The position numbers and the translations under genes were made by a program. Shown here one piece after another: positions 54,201 through 64,000 of a stretch of 64,000 bases of DNA; within the stretch, counting starts at the first letter, position 1, and each line of letters opens with the position of its first letter. The DNA lies in assembly GCF_963678635.1 (NCBI RefSeq), contig NC_087068.1:3720001-3784000 (forward strand), written 5' to 3'. This DNA comes from Symsagittifera roscoffensis. Its lineage: Eukaryota > Xenacoelomorpha > Acoela > Convolutidae. Under the pieces are notes generated by a model. The model was not told where the DNA came from. It ran no database searches and was given only the letters and a program-made list of their open reading frames with translations.

Positions 54201-57200
54201 TCGTGTCCAAAAGTGACGAGTCGCTTAAGGACCTTCGCAGTCTTCATCCTTCCGCTGACCCTCCTGTCTTTTCTGGCCGGGATGAATCCCCTCTTGCCTA
54301 CCAATTCGAATCTGAGTTCGTTCATAAGTCTCTCAAAAATTTCCCGAGCGGCACTGCTGCCGGTCCTTCGCGCTGGTTTCCTGAGCACTTTGTTCACGCC
54401 GTTGAGTGCCCCACTCCTCAGACTGCTGCCAGAACGTTAGAGTCTCTCAACAGGGTTGTTAACATCCTCGCTGCCGGGCAGGCCCCTTCTAGTCTCTCTC
54501 CGTGGCTGTGCAGTGCGAATCTTTTTGCCACCGCTAAACCCAAGGGTGGTGTCCGGCCTATTGCGGTCGGCGAAGTGCTCCGAAGGCTCACTGCTAAATG
54601 CCTTGCTAAAGCCGCCAACGCTGAAGCTCGTGATTTCCTGTGTCCTCACCAGCTTGGAGTCGCTACCAGCGGTGGCTCGGAAGCCATCGTCCACGCTACT
54701 AAAATGACAGTCAAAAAGTGCTCGGAACATGGTCACCAAGGCGTCTTAACAGTGGATTTTGAGAACGCTTTCAACACGCTAGACCGCACCGAGATCCTCC
54801 TTCAAGTTCGCAACCGTCTTCCCGGTCTCTCCGCCTTTGTTGAGTTTACCTACGGTCACCACAGTCGTCTGCTGTTCGAGGATGTCATTCTCAACAGCGA
54901 GAAAGGAGTTCAACAGGGGGATCCGCTAGGGCCTCTCATTTTTGCGGTCACCCTGCACTCTCTTGTCGAATCTCTCAAGTCGGAAGTCCCCGGTCTCACC
55001 CTCAACTGCTGGTACCTTGATGATGGTATTTGTGCCGGCGAAGAAGACTCCTTGCTCAAGGCTCTCGAGTTCATCACTTCCAACGGCTTGCATCTCGGCC
55101 TCAAAGTCAAGCACAGTAAGTGTGAGTTGTGGGCCCCTGTGGAGTTCTCGTCCATCCCCGTTTCTATCCCGAGAGCAGCGTCTAATGGCTTCGAGCTTCT
55201 TGGCGCCCCCATTGGTGATACTGAGTTCTCAGTTAAAGTCCTGGACAAACGCATCTCGAAAGCCACCACATGTCTTGAAAAGTTACCTCTTCTTGATGAC
55301 CCCCAGCTCTCACTTGGCATCACTCGCACTTGCCTTGCTGCTCCCAAGCTGACGTACTCTCTTCGCACTCAGCCGCCCTCTCAGCCTGTCGCAGCTTCCC
55401 TGCAAGTTTTTGATGAACTCCTCCGCGATGCTCTTTCTGTCATAGTTGGCTCACCTGTTCCTGATCTTGCCTGGTCCCAGTCTTCCCTGCCTATCAAAGA
55501 TGGCGGACTTGGCGTCCGGCAAGCTCGCGACCAACACATCCCTGCCTTCCTAGGGTCTTCGTGTCAGTCAGCTCATTTGGTCTCGTTTCTTACCGAATGC
55601 GACATCACTGATACGCCGGAGTTCCTGCGTGCCTCTAACGACTTCCGTGAACAGTCTGGAAGCGTTAACACTCCCGGTTTTACTCAAGAAGCTTTCCAAG
55701 AGAAACTCGATAAGGCCACCTACAACGCTTTCTTCTCGTCTCTTCCCGATTCCCGCGAGCAAGCTCGTCTTCAGTCGCTCTCTCTGCCTTACGCCGGCGC
55801 TTGGCTTACCGCAGTCCCCATTAAAGGTCTTGGCCTGCACCTGCTTCCTGCTGAGTTCTAAGCTGCTGTCAGATACCGCCTTGGTCTTCCTGTGTTCGCG
55901 TCTGCTCGTAGGTGCCCCGCGTGTCCGTCTGGGATTCTGGACGTCCTCGGGGACCACGCTGTCGCTTGTGGGGGGAGTGGTGGCCGGATCTCCCGTCACG
56001 ACAGACTACGGGACATTATTTTCAATGCTACCACGGCTGCCTCTTAAGCCACCATCAAGGAGCAACGGAACCTCATCCCTGGAGAACGGTCCAAACCAGG
56101 CAATATTTTTGTCCCTACTTGGAGCGTTGGTCGCCCAGCTGCTTTCGACGTCACCGTGACATCCCCGCTGCAGTTATCTCTTCTCTCTCGTGCGGCAGAG
56201 ACCCCCGGGGCGTCCCTGGAAGTTGCTGAGGACCGCAAATTTTCGAAACACGAGAAAAACTGTGAGGAACAAGGAATCAGTTTTTTCCCGTTAGCAGTCG
56301 AAACGCTCGGGGGTTGGTCCGCTTTAGCTATCAAAACCCTCAAGTCAGTTGCTATCCTCGCTGATGCCAGACGTTCTGGTTCACGTGACGCTCGTGTTGC
56401 CCCAGTTCGCCTTCTCCAGAGCCTCTCAGTGTGCCTCATGAGAGGAAACGCCACTATGATTGTCAGTCGGGCCATCTAGTCTTGTGCAGTTTATTACGTT
56501 TTTGCCTTCCCAATTCTGGTGCTCCTTTGTTCCTTTGCTGTTAGTGCATTCCCCCTATCTTTTCAATCCTCAATGGTTCATCCCACATTTGTTGTTTGTT
56601 TTGTATTCGGTGTTTGTTGTGGTAATTATATAATTGATTGTTAAACCTTCTTTGTGTTCTAACCTGAGTCGCAAATTTTGGTGCCACTTTCGGGGCACCT
56701 AACAGCTTTTTGATAACATGTGCTTTGACATTCGAAGAGTAATAAGTTAACACAGTTGATGCATTTTTCTTTTATTCAAATGAACCGAAAAAAGCTATTT
56801 GTTTTAAGCAACATGACAGTAAAAAAAAACTCGATTTCAGAAATTTTCTTACTCAATATATCTCGCAAGTTTGTGAAATGCACAATTTATACATAATGTG
56901 ACTTTATGCTTCGCGATTTGTTACATGCAAAATTTTTGTGGATGCCTTCAATTTGTTATATTCCAAATTATTGCTTGCAAAATTGTGTCTATTTGATTTG
57001 ATGCCATTTTTGCTGAAATGCTTTGGCAATTTAGTAGCATATGTAGCTGCTTACTTCGTGACTAGTGTTTGTCGGTGGTTAGGTGGCAGAGTGGGTTTTC
57101 TTGAGAATCAAAGTCTATAGATTGCAGTAGGTCGCAGATCAAATCCTAGACCTAGCCGAATTTTCACTAATTGGAGGCTTATTTCTATTTTTCTTATTGT

Positions 57201-60200
57201 ACTTTCTAGAGCTGCATCTTGTCGTATTCTTCATTGTGTTTGCAAAGTTAGGCTTCGCCTCTGTGTGAATGTTTGTTTAAAGTAAATGTGTTTAGTTAGT
57301 CGACCAATTTTCTAAGACTTTTTAATCTAAAGCTCACATGACTAACTCAGTTTGTCGAAGGAATCTTTGGTAAAGATGACGTTTGTGAAGTTGGCAATAC
57401 ATTCAATTCTGCGGGAACGATCAGCGACTGGTTTTTTGAGCATCCCTGGTTCTAATTCAATAATGACCTTTTTTACACAATCAATGGTTGTGTTATAGTA
57501 TGAACTAGTTTTTTTTCCAACCTAAGTCGCAAATATTGCTGCGATAAAATGTGTCCATTTTGAAAGTGTTCGTTCTGATCAATAACCAGCTATTAAGTAC
57601 AGCCAATGCTAAGGTTTTCAACACAGACTATTGTTGTTCCGACTTTCAAAACGAAAGTAACGGAATAATTGTGCTCGTTTTTCTTCAGACCAATTTCTGA
57701 CTTTTTAACTAGCCATTTTTGACGGGATCTTTTTATATCATTTTAAAAGTATTGTTGTCCTGAGCTAAAATTTGGAAAGAAATTTCACCTTTGATCATTT
57801 TTCGTAAAATTGTGGGGGTTTAAAAATTGTCAATTTGGAACAATTAAGGCGCGATATATTTCGCGGAGATACAATCCGTCTTAGAAATCGTTCCAAATTG
57901 GTTGAAGGAAGCTTATTTGCCATAATTGATTTGTTACAAGTAGCGAAATCTATCCTTTTTGTACTTTATATGGCGTAATAGGAGCGAAATTGATCACTTT
58001 AATATGGCTTGTGGGGTGATGATTTTCACAAAAAATATCAAATTTTTTTGAAAAAAAATTAATTTCTTTTTTATTACATTTAGTTTTTTCATGTTATTAC
58101 TGCTCCATAGACTACTCTATAATTTGAGGCATGTTAGTCGGTATTTTTTTTTTCAATTTGACTGGTACTGCTAATGCATCATATTTGGCGCGCGTCACCT
58201 AAAAAATTTTGTACACTCAAAGTTTAAGTCATTCAGTTTTTCACAGTAGCGTTATCGGTCATGTTTTTGCTTGTGTATGCGAAGTGCAACTTCGCCTCTG
58301 TGTTAAAATTTAGTCTCAAAGTGAATGTGTTGCTAGAAAATAAGAAGTCAGCTACAGATTCAAAGTCAAAGAAAATACTAAAAAACAAGCTTCCAGTCAG
58401 TGTAAAATAATAAAGAGAGCGTTTGTCTAAAAATCGTTTGTGTTCAAAAAAATGTTTTGAACACAAACGTGGTTGAATTTTCATTAAGTGTTAGTCTGAG
58501 CTGCATCTTGTCGTATTCTTCATTGTGTTTGCAAAGTTAGGCTTCGCCTCTGTGTGAATGTTTGTTTAAAGTAAATGTGTTTAGTTAGTCGACCAATTTT
58601 CTAAGACTTTTTAATCTAAAGCTCACATGACTAACTCAGTTTGTCGAAGGAATCTTTGGTAAAGATGACGTTTGTGAAGTTGGCAATACATTCAATTCTG
58701 CGGGAACGATCAGCGACTGGTTTTTTGAGCATCCCTGGTTCTAATTCAATAATGACCTTTTTTACACAATCAATGGTTGTGTTATAGTATGAACTAGTTT
58801 TTTTTCCAACCTAAGTCGCAAATATTGCTGCGATAAAATGTGTCCATTTTGAAAGTGTTCGTTCTGATCAATAACCAGCTATTAAGTACAGCCAATGCTA
58901 AGGTTTTCAACACAGACTATTGTTGTTCCGACTTTCAAAACGAAAGTAACGGAATAATTGTGCTCGTTTTTCTTCAGACCAATTTCTGACTTTTTAACTA
59001 GCCATTTTTGACGGGATCTTTTTATATCATTTTAAAAGTATTGTTGTCCTGAGCTAAAATTTGGAAAGAAATTTCACCTTTGATCATTTTTCGTAAAATT
59101 GTGGGGGTTTAAAAATTGTCAATTTGGAACAATTAAGGCGCGATATATTTCGCGGAGATACAATCCGTCTTAGAAATCGTTCCAAATTGGTTGAAGGAAG
59201 CTTATTTGCCATAATTGATTTGTTACAAGTAGCGAAATCTATCCTTTTTGTACTTTATATGGCGTAATAGGAGCGAAATTGATCACTTTAATATGGCTTG
59301 TGGGGTGATGATTTTCACAAAAAATATCAAATTTTTTTGAAAAAAAATTAATTTCTTTTTTATTACATTTAGTTTTTTCATGTTATTACTGCTCCATAGA
59401 CTACTCTATAATTTGAGGCATGTTAGTCGGTATTTTTTTTTTCAATTTGACTGGTACTGCTAATGCATCATATTTGGCGCGCGTCACCTAAAAAATTTTG
59501 TACACTCAAAGTTTAAGTCATTCAGTTTTTCACAGTAGCGTTATCGGTCATGTTTTTGCTTGTGTATGCGAAGTGCAACTTCGCCTCTGTGTTAAAATTT
59601 AGTCTCAAAGTGAATGTGTTGCTAGAAAATAAGAAGTCAGCTACAGATTCAAAGTCAAAGAAAATACTAAAAAACAAGCTTCCAGTCAGTGTAAAATAAT
59701 AAAGAGAGCGTTTGTCTAAAAATCGTTTGTGTTCAAAAAAATGTTTTGAACACAAACGTGGTTGAATTTTCATTAAGTGTTAGTCTAGCTAATTAAATTC
59801 ATTCAATTGACTTGCTTTGAGAGTTTTTATGGAGTCTGTTGCTAACTTTTCAAGTTTTGGCAAAATAGTCACTGACTCAAAATTTCGTTGTTCATTCAAA
59901 ATTTTGAAATGAGGGTGGCTCGAAAAGATTGACCAATTTGTAGATGAAAATATCAAAAAAACAATCAGCAAAATTGTACTCTGCTTTGTTTGTGGCTAGT
60001 GTTTGCCAATTGTTAAGCGTGCGGTTGAGAGGGAAGGGTGTGATACTGCAAATCTCGAGGTCGCAGGTTCGAATACGAATACGTAGGAAAGTCATATTAG
60101 TTCGAGACTTATTTCTACTGTTTATTTTTCAAGTTTGAAAAGCTGCTTTTTTGTCGTGCTCTCGCTAGTTTTTCGCAATGCGCAGCTTCGGCTGTGTGTT

Positions 60201-61448
60201 ATTGTTATTTTTGAGACGCTTCAGAAAGTTTTTTGCAATTTTTTTTCCAATATCTACTTTGTCGAGGAAATGGAAGTTTTTAAATGTTTGACCGTTTTTT
60301 AGATATTTCTACTTTTTTTCCAAGTTTTCTTTGCAAAATCTTTGATAAAGGGTCCAATCGTAAAAGCCAGTTTCAGGAATCTTCATCGCATTAATGGCTG
60401 TGCCCAAATGTTCGTTAAAAAAGTTATGGCCATAGTAATTGTCCAATTTGGAAATTTTTTGATATTTCAAAAAAATACCCTGCCAAATCTGAGGTTAAAG
60501 GTTTGATTGAAAGAATATGTTTTGTGAATGTTCTCCGCTGAAGTGGTGTTGCCCTATTTTTTTGATTAAAAAAGTTATAATAAAGGATTGAATCGAAAGA
60601 ACAGATGCTAGGAATTGCTGGAAATTTTTCAAGAGTCGATGAACGTAGTTCGGCCTCTTATATAAATGTTTTTTTTTCGTTTAAAGGAAAAGTTCTATAA
60701 TTTGTTTAGGCTCAAATTTATTCTTTAGTGGTTTGATTTTTGATTTCTCAAATTCAACTCATTTCCTTTGTTAAAATTCCACAATCGAACAGCAAAACTG
60801 TATAGGTCACGAAAAACGAAGTTTCCGCATAGTTGAACTGAATCCGAAAACTTGATGAACAGGAACGAATTTCTCAGCGGAAAGAAATCATTCGTGAAAA
60901 ATTGGAGTGAAAACTTTAGAAAAAATTAGTTTCAAGATGAAACCCTACTTCCAGTTTATACTGAAAAACGGCTTAAATTGCTCAAACATTGTTTGGAGAG
61001 AAGGTTATTATTAACTTGATTTTAAACAGAAAAATTGATTGTACGTTTGACAAATTGTTTTGAATGTTCAGGGATAATTTATGACGTAATTGTGGAACCT
61101 CCAAGCATCGGGCAAACAACGGATCCTCACACAGGGCATACTAAACCGGTGCGTATCCGAAACCATATTTAATTCAAGTTCGTATTCACTCCAAGTTTAT
61201 GTATGTTTTTTTAGGTAGCATTTATGCCATATCGTATCAATGGCCAGTATATCATGGAAGGACTGGCAGCTAGCTTTCTGTTCACTGCTGGCGGATTTGG
61301 ATTCATAATCCTGGACAAGAGCAACGGGGCAAATTTGAACAGACTGTCGCGCACTCTTCTCATATTCACAGGTGCAGCAATGGTGTTGATTAGCTTCTTC
61401 CTCAGTCGAGTATTTATTGGTATGAAGCTTCCAGGCTACATGAGCTGA
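51248..61448 (+). CDS. OSTC: Oligosaccharyltransferase complex subunit OSTC (three exons)
   Basis: Exons 51248-51386, 61072-61148 and 61215-61448 join in phase (139 + 77 + 234 = 450 nt, 149 aa, the usual length). OSTC is a small ER membrane subunit of the STT3A oligosaccharyltransferase and links it to the translocon for co-translational N-glycosylation. Exon 1 gives [20 protein letters not shown] and a first membrane segment ([16 protein letters not shown]). Exon 2 gives [13 protein letters not shown]. Exon 3 gives [29 protein letters not shown], a third hydrophobic segment and the end MKLPGYMS. These are family hallmarks. Intron 1 is 9685 bp and swollen by mobile DNA; intron 2 is 66 bp. All introns are GT-AG. 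A strong acceptor-like tttttcag ends 4 nt before the ATG, so a 5'-UTR intron or trans-splice site is possible. Confidence 0.96.
51630..51965. repeat. Dispersed repeat, first copy in OSTC intron 1
   Basis: Blocks such as cgaaggaatctttggga, aagatgac, tgaagttggca, ttgagcatccct and ttcaataatgac recur in the duplicated block at about 57300-57470 and 58590-58760. The second half (gctagaaaatgtgaagtcgg, aagcttccagtc) matches about 58330-58430. Diverged, non-coding. Confidence 0.65.
52031..52232. mobile_element. MITE copy 2 with about 22-bp terminal inverted repeats, CACTA-like end
   Basis: Left end CACTACGAGGCCAAACTGTG and the reverse complement of the right end CATTACAAGGCCAAACTGTG match at 18 of 20 positions. 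The 202-bp element has no coding capacity. The terminus CACTA is typical of CACTA/EnSpm elements, but the 3-bp target duplication expected for them is not seen (AAT left, ATT right; an AT dinucleotide does flank both ends). Family assignment is therefore tentative. The second copy is at 13909-14094. Confidence 0.7.
52880..56650 (+). mobile_element. RLE-type LINE inserted in OSTC intron 1
   Basis: GC-rich block (the AT-rich intron on both sides makes it stand out) holding one large frame plus leader and 3' flank. Boundaries are approximate: the GC change begins near 52880 and ends near 56650, where AT-rich sequence resumes. It lies in the same orientation as OSTC. Target-site duplications were not identified. 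Confidence 0.7.
53159..56479 (+). pseudogene. LINE polyprotein: 2A motif, chromo-barrel-like segment, RT, restriction-like endonuclease; two stops
   Basis: One frame, open for 900 codons to a TAA at 55859-55861, then continuing in the same frame past a second TAA (56045-56047) to a TAG at 56477-56479. Residues 66-81 ([16 protein letters not shown]) form a 2A ribosome-skipping signature. Residues about 117-145 ([18 protein letters not shown]) resemble a chromo-barrel/Tudor-knot. RT blocks: [13 protein letters not shown] (about 459), [13 protein letters not shown] (about 529), [17 protein letters not shown] (about 583), WYLDDG (about 618). After the first stop: [19 protein letters not shown] (zinc-knuckle-like) and RHDRLRD, then [20 protein letters not shown], which resembles a PD-(D/E)xK restriction-like endonuclease with Asn at a usual Asp. 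Single-ORF layout fits the R2/NeSL/CRE/Hero group; exact clade open. Confidence 0.88.
57060..57208 (+). repeat. tRNA-derived SINE-like copy (degenerate)
   Basis: ggttagg (57077-57083) can pair with cctagcc (57151-57157) as an acceptor stem. tggcagagtggg resembles a pol III A box, and gatcaaatcct (about 57137-57147) a B box (consensus GGTTCGAATCC). Flanking tract actagtgtttg and the following body match the copy at 59990-60200. Too degenerate for a functional tRNA. Confidence 0.5.
57209..58497. repeat. Exact tandem duplication, unit 1 (1289 bp)
   Basis: Starts gagctgcatcttgtcgtatt. Every line I compared is identical to 58498-59786. It contains the dispersed-repeat block shared with 51.6-52.0 kb. 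Open stretches inside (for example 58233-58484 minus) have no motif. Confidence 0.9.
58498..59786. repeat. Exact tandem duplication, unit 2
   Basis: Direct continuation of unit 1 with no spacer, ending at cattaagtgttagtct (59786). No difference seen by eye, so either very recent, homogenised or an assembly artefact. Confidence 0.9.
59985..60210 (+). repeat. tRNA-derived SINE-like copy
   Basis: gtggctagtgtttgcc, then a tRNA-like head with an A-box-like segment (gcggttgagaggg) and a good B box GGTTCGAATAC (60066-60076), then a body with gacttatttctac and agctgc, like the copy at 57060. The body end (gcgcagcttcggctgtgtg) resembles the aggcttcgcctctgtgtg motif found in the duplicated block, which may be the SINE tail. 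Confidence 0.55.
60211..61071. other. Rest of OSTC intron 1
   Basis: AT-rich intronic sequence, no motif recognised; the acceptor gaatgttcag ends at 61071. Confidence 0.5.
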
Positions 61449-61610
61449 TCTGACGTATAATACATACGAGACACGAGCTGGAAAACATCCATTGAACTGT
61501 CTTTTGTGAACTTAATCATGGAAAATTTTGTCCTTATTGCTTATTGTATAATGTTTTGGTTGGTAGTCTCATGATCTGAAAGTAATTTGTGGTAAAATAT
61601 AAGAATAGAA

Positions 61611-61616
61611 AATAAA
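61611..61616 (+). promoter_or_regulatory. Polyadenylation signal of OSTC
   Basis: AATAAA 163 nt after the OSTC stop. Further AATAAA hexamers follow at about 61637 and 61655, so the exact site used is uncertain. Confidence 0.6.
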
Positions 61617-61679
61617 ATATAAAAGGTATATGCTGTAAATAAAACTTCCGATTTCAATAAATTGGGTAGTCATCTTGAA

Positions 61680-62940
61680 GTGTCTTATTTTTGGGTTTTG
61701 TATTTATGTACGGAAATTAAGATTTTTGTCTCTAGTTTGTTGAATGCTTTCGTTTGATTCGAAAATAAGTCAAACTAGAAATCGAAGTGTTTTTCTCTCA
61801 AAGATTGGAGATGCTGGATTTTTCCCTTAGATATTAATGTTCCGACCACTAAAAGGAACTGTTCGGGGAAAGAACTGTTCGGGCGTGTTTTTTTTTAATT
61901 TTCACCTAAAATCAAGTACCACGAATACGATCGGCATGACCGAACATTGAAAAATTCGAAAACATTTCCTCGGATTTTTCATTTTAAATTTGTTGCGGTC
62001 ACAAATTTTGTGCTACTTGCGCGTGAACATAGTTGGCAAGTTCACGCTCAATATACTATCCTTGTTTGAAAATGACAATATCCTGAGCTTTATGAAATTC
62101 GTTGAAAACTGCTTCTTCCATATGGGCAAGTTTCATCTCATCTCCAGTTCATCTCTAGTAAGATTTTTATAACTGAGTCTGTTTCTAGATAGTCTCAGCG
62201 GTAAAGCCAGAAGAATCTTTTTTATCTGATTATTACTTAATTGATTGTCTTGATTGTTGGTAAACAACATTACACTGAAACCAAAATTTTTCAAAACATT
62301 CGGCAAGTTGACAAAACTCAGATCTAGGCGCTGCTCGGTCCCTGAAGGCACACGGGCCGGCAAACAAATAAAAATTAGCTCCAGAAAAAATTTGAACCTT
62401 CACATCCATCTGATGGAAATTCGGCCGAGTTAGAAATCGGCTAATGAAGAAAATGATCACATTTGAATTATTCAAACCAGCGCAATCAGTGTTTTGTTCT
62501 CTGCAGTTTTACATTGAATATCACAAATCGCAAAATTAAGAAATTCGGGCGGATTGAGTAAAAAGACCCGAATTGCATAAATAAAGTAGATTCACAGCTG
62601 CCTGGTTTTTTAAAATTGACTAGTGTAAATTTAAACCCAAACAGCAAGAATTAAGCGGATGATGAATGTGGATCCCGTTGAACAAATGATTTGTATCAAT
62701 TTCAAATTTCCAGCTGTTTCTTTTTTGTCCATGATGATCACGAGCTCATTTTCTCGTTTTATTAATTCGTCGCATTGTATTTTATAATTGTGCGCTGATC
62801 ATGAGGAATTATGATATTTAGAATTTGGATTATAATATATGCTATAGATTGGACAATATTGTCAACCAACTATGTAAAAAGGTAAACTTAAATTGATAAA
62901 TTTGTAAACAATTTCTGGTACTCAAATTGTGAAAATTTGC
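61680..62940. other. Intergenic DNA downstream of OSTC
   Basis: AT-rich. Short open frames (61990-62172 plus, 62133-62475 minus) have no motif or splice context. No RNA gene seen. Confidence 0.5.
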
Positions 62941-62944
62941 ATCT

Positions 62945-64000
62945 AAAATATAAAAAATATCCCAGGGATAGGCGGTTACTGTGCAAGTAGCACACAATTT
63001 TCCGACCATCAACCACAAAAAAAATAAAGGGTTTTTTCAAATTAGTGTCGTTTTTTTTCTTCGTGATGTCACAAAAATTTCAGAGCAAAAACTGGAATTT
63101 CTGAATTTTCGACAGTAATAGTGAAATATGCGAACTTGACAAGACTTTAGTAGAATAATGACTAAGAAAACTAAAATTCATCAAAAGAATTCAAAAAAAT
63201 TTTTCAATTTTTTTTTGCTGAAATTCTTTAAAAGGGCGCTAAAAAAGTTTGAATACAATTTTGTTTGAGTATAAATTTGTTTTCACGGTCTAAAATAAAC
63301 AAAAAAGCTATTGTAAGCCTGTTTGCTTACATCTGCCCGCTTTTGGACCAAAAATTACAAATTTTAAACCTGTTTTTCTCGACGATTTTTTGTATTTTTT
63401 TTAATAGTCTTCGAATCACGAATAAAAGGACTTTAATATCACTCAACTCTTTCTCATAAATATTTATGGTACTTAAGTTTGAGAAGAAAACAAATAGAAA
63501 AAGAAGCAGGGATAGCCGGCTACTGTGCAAGTAGCTCAGAATGTTCCGAGTAGAGTTAAAAAAAACACTTTTTTTCAAGTTTGTGTCGTTTTTTCGGCGT
63601 GGTGTGGTAAAAAGATCTTCACAAAAAAGTAAAGCTTATGCATGTTTGACAGTAAAAAAAACAACAAGAAAAACAAACAAAAAATTTAAAAAAAATTTGA
63701 AAAGTTTTTCATTTTTTTTGCAGTTTTCGAATATCTGAACTTTTTGATTCCAAAAAAGCGCTGAAATACTCAAAAAAGTAATGTCATCACTCAAATTAAT
63801 CTAAGTTCTTACGACTTAAGTAAAGCAATTTTAAGCTTTTAAGCCATTAAAATAAGTCGAAGTTTAATCGCTTTATTCGCTCGAACTAAGAAGAAAAATC
63901 AAATGTTCAAACCAGTTTTCTCGACACTGGGATTTTAAAAAAGTTTTCTAAAGTTCGAATTACGACTACAAGAGCTTTAATAAGATGTATGACGCAGTTC
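62945..64000. repeat. Diverged two-copy tandem repeat, about 550-bp unit, running off the window
   Basis: The strings gggatag-cgg-tactgtgcaag and gtgtcgtttttt, then a T-rich part, then cctgtttttctcgacga and ttcgaatcacgaataaaagg occur at 62965-63430. They recur in diverged form at 63508-63985 (agggatagccggctactgtg, accagttttctcgacac, gttcgaattacgactacaag). Non-coding. Confidence 0.65.

Noticed and set aside
57077..57157. Functional tRNA gene
   Set aside because: The acceptor stem pairs, but the A and B boxes and T arm are degenerate and a related copy at 60.0 kb shows SINE-like flanks. Better explained as tRNA-derived repeat.
58233..59773. Two identical 83-aa frames
   Set aside because: Identical only because of the 1289-bp duplication; no motif, AT-rich, lying in the OSTC intron.

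Overview
The window is nuclear DNA of an animal, most likely an AT-rich invertebrate whose species I cannot name. Two complete, intron-split host genes are present, both with animal-type proteins: enkurin (ENKUR, five exons, 9139-13019, plus strand) and the oligosaccharyltransferase subunit OSTC (three exons, 51248-61448, plus strand). Enkurin implies motile cilia or flagellated sperm. Splice phases of both genes were reconstructed by hand and give uninterrupted proteins of 263 and 149 aa, close to the usual lengths of the families.

Most of the remainder is mobile or repeat-derived DNA. From left to right: (1) 1-1000, a decayed BEL/Pao LTR-retrotransposon pol on the minus strand; (2) 2.2-9.1 kb, AT-rich DNA with short tandem arrays and a perfect 47-bp inverted repeat; (3) ENKUR; (4) 13.9-15.2 kb, a small TIR element, an AT-rich array and a C-rich minisatellite; (5) 17.4-33 kb, a nested, tandemly duplicated repeat array with hairpins carrying CRE-like palindromes, L1-type endonuclease and reverse transcriptase remnants, and long palindromes; (6) 33.7-51.0 kb, a region bounded by two inverted copies of one terminal sequence; (7) OSTC, whose 9.7-kb first intron holds another LINE, SINE-like copies and an exact 1289-bp tandem duplication; (8) AT-rich DNA with a tandem repeat to the end.

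Region 6 is the most interesting. Its inverted terminal copies enclose an uninterrupted 731-aa Penelope-like element (PLE) protein (reverse transcriptase plus GIY-YIG endonuclease) that carries a PHD-type zinc finger between RT motifs B and C. On the same strand follows a spacer with about a dozen copies of a CCCCTCCGG motif, then a run of tightly packed or overlapping reading frames: coiled-coil and gag-like proteins, a CCHC zinc knuckle and several unrecognised proteins, with no second RT. A CR1/L2-like LINE later inserted into the right terminal copy, leaving a likely 7-bp target-site duplication and a (TAG)n tail. Without that LINE the unit would be about 13 kb. It may be a giant PLE with cargo genes; the alternative is a chance nesting of a PLE and an RT-less gag element.

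The LINE in the OSTC intron encodes a 2A ribosome-skipping motif near its N terminus, a chromo-barrel-like segment, an RT and a C-terminal restriction-like endonuclease, but has two in-frame stops.

Limits: assignments rest on reading motifs by eye. Element boundaries and clade names are approximate, and short reading frames in the AT-rich parts are not treated as genes.
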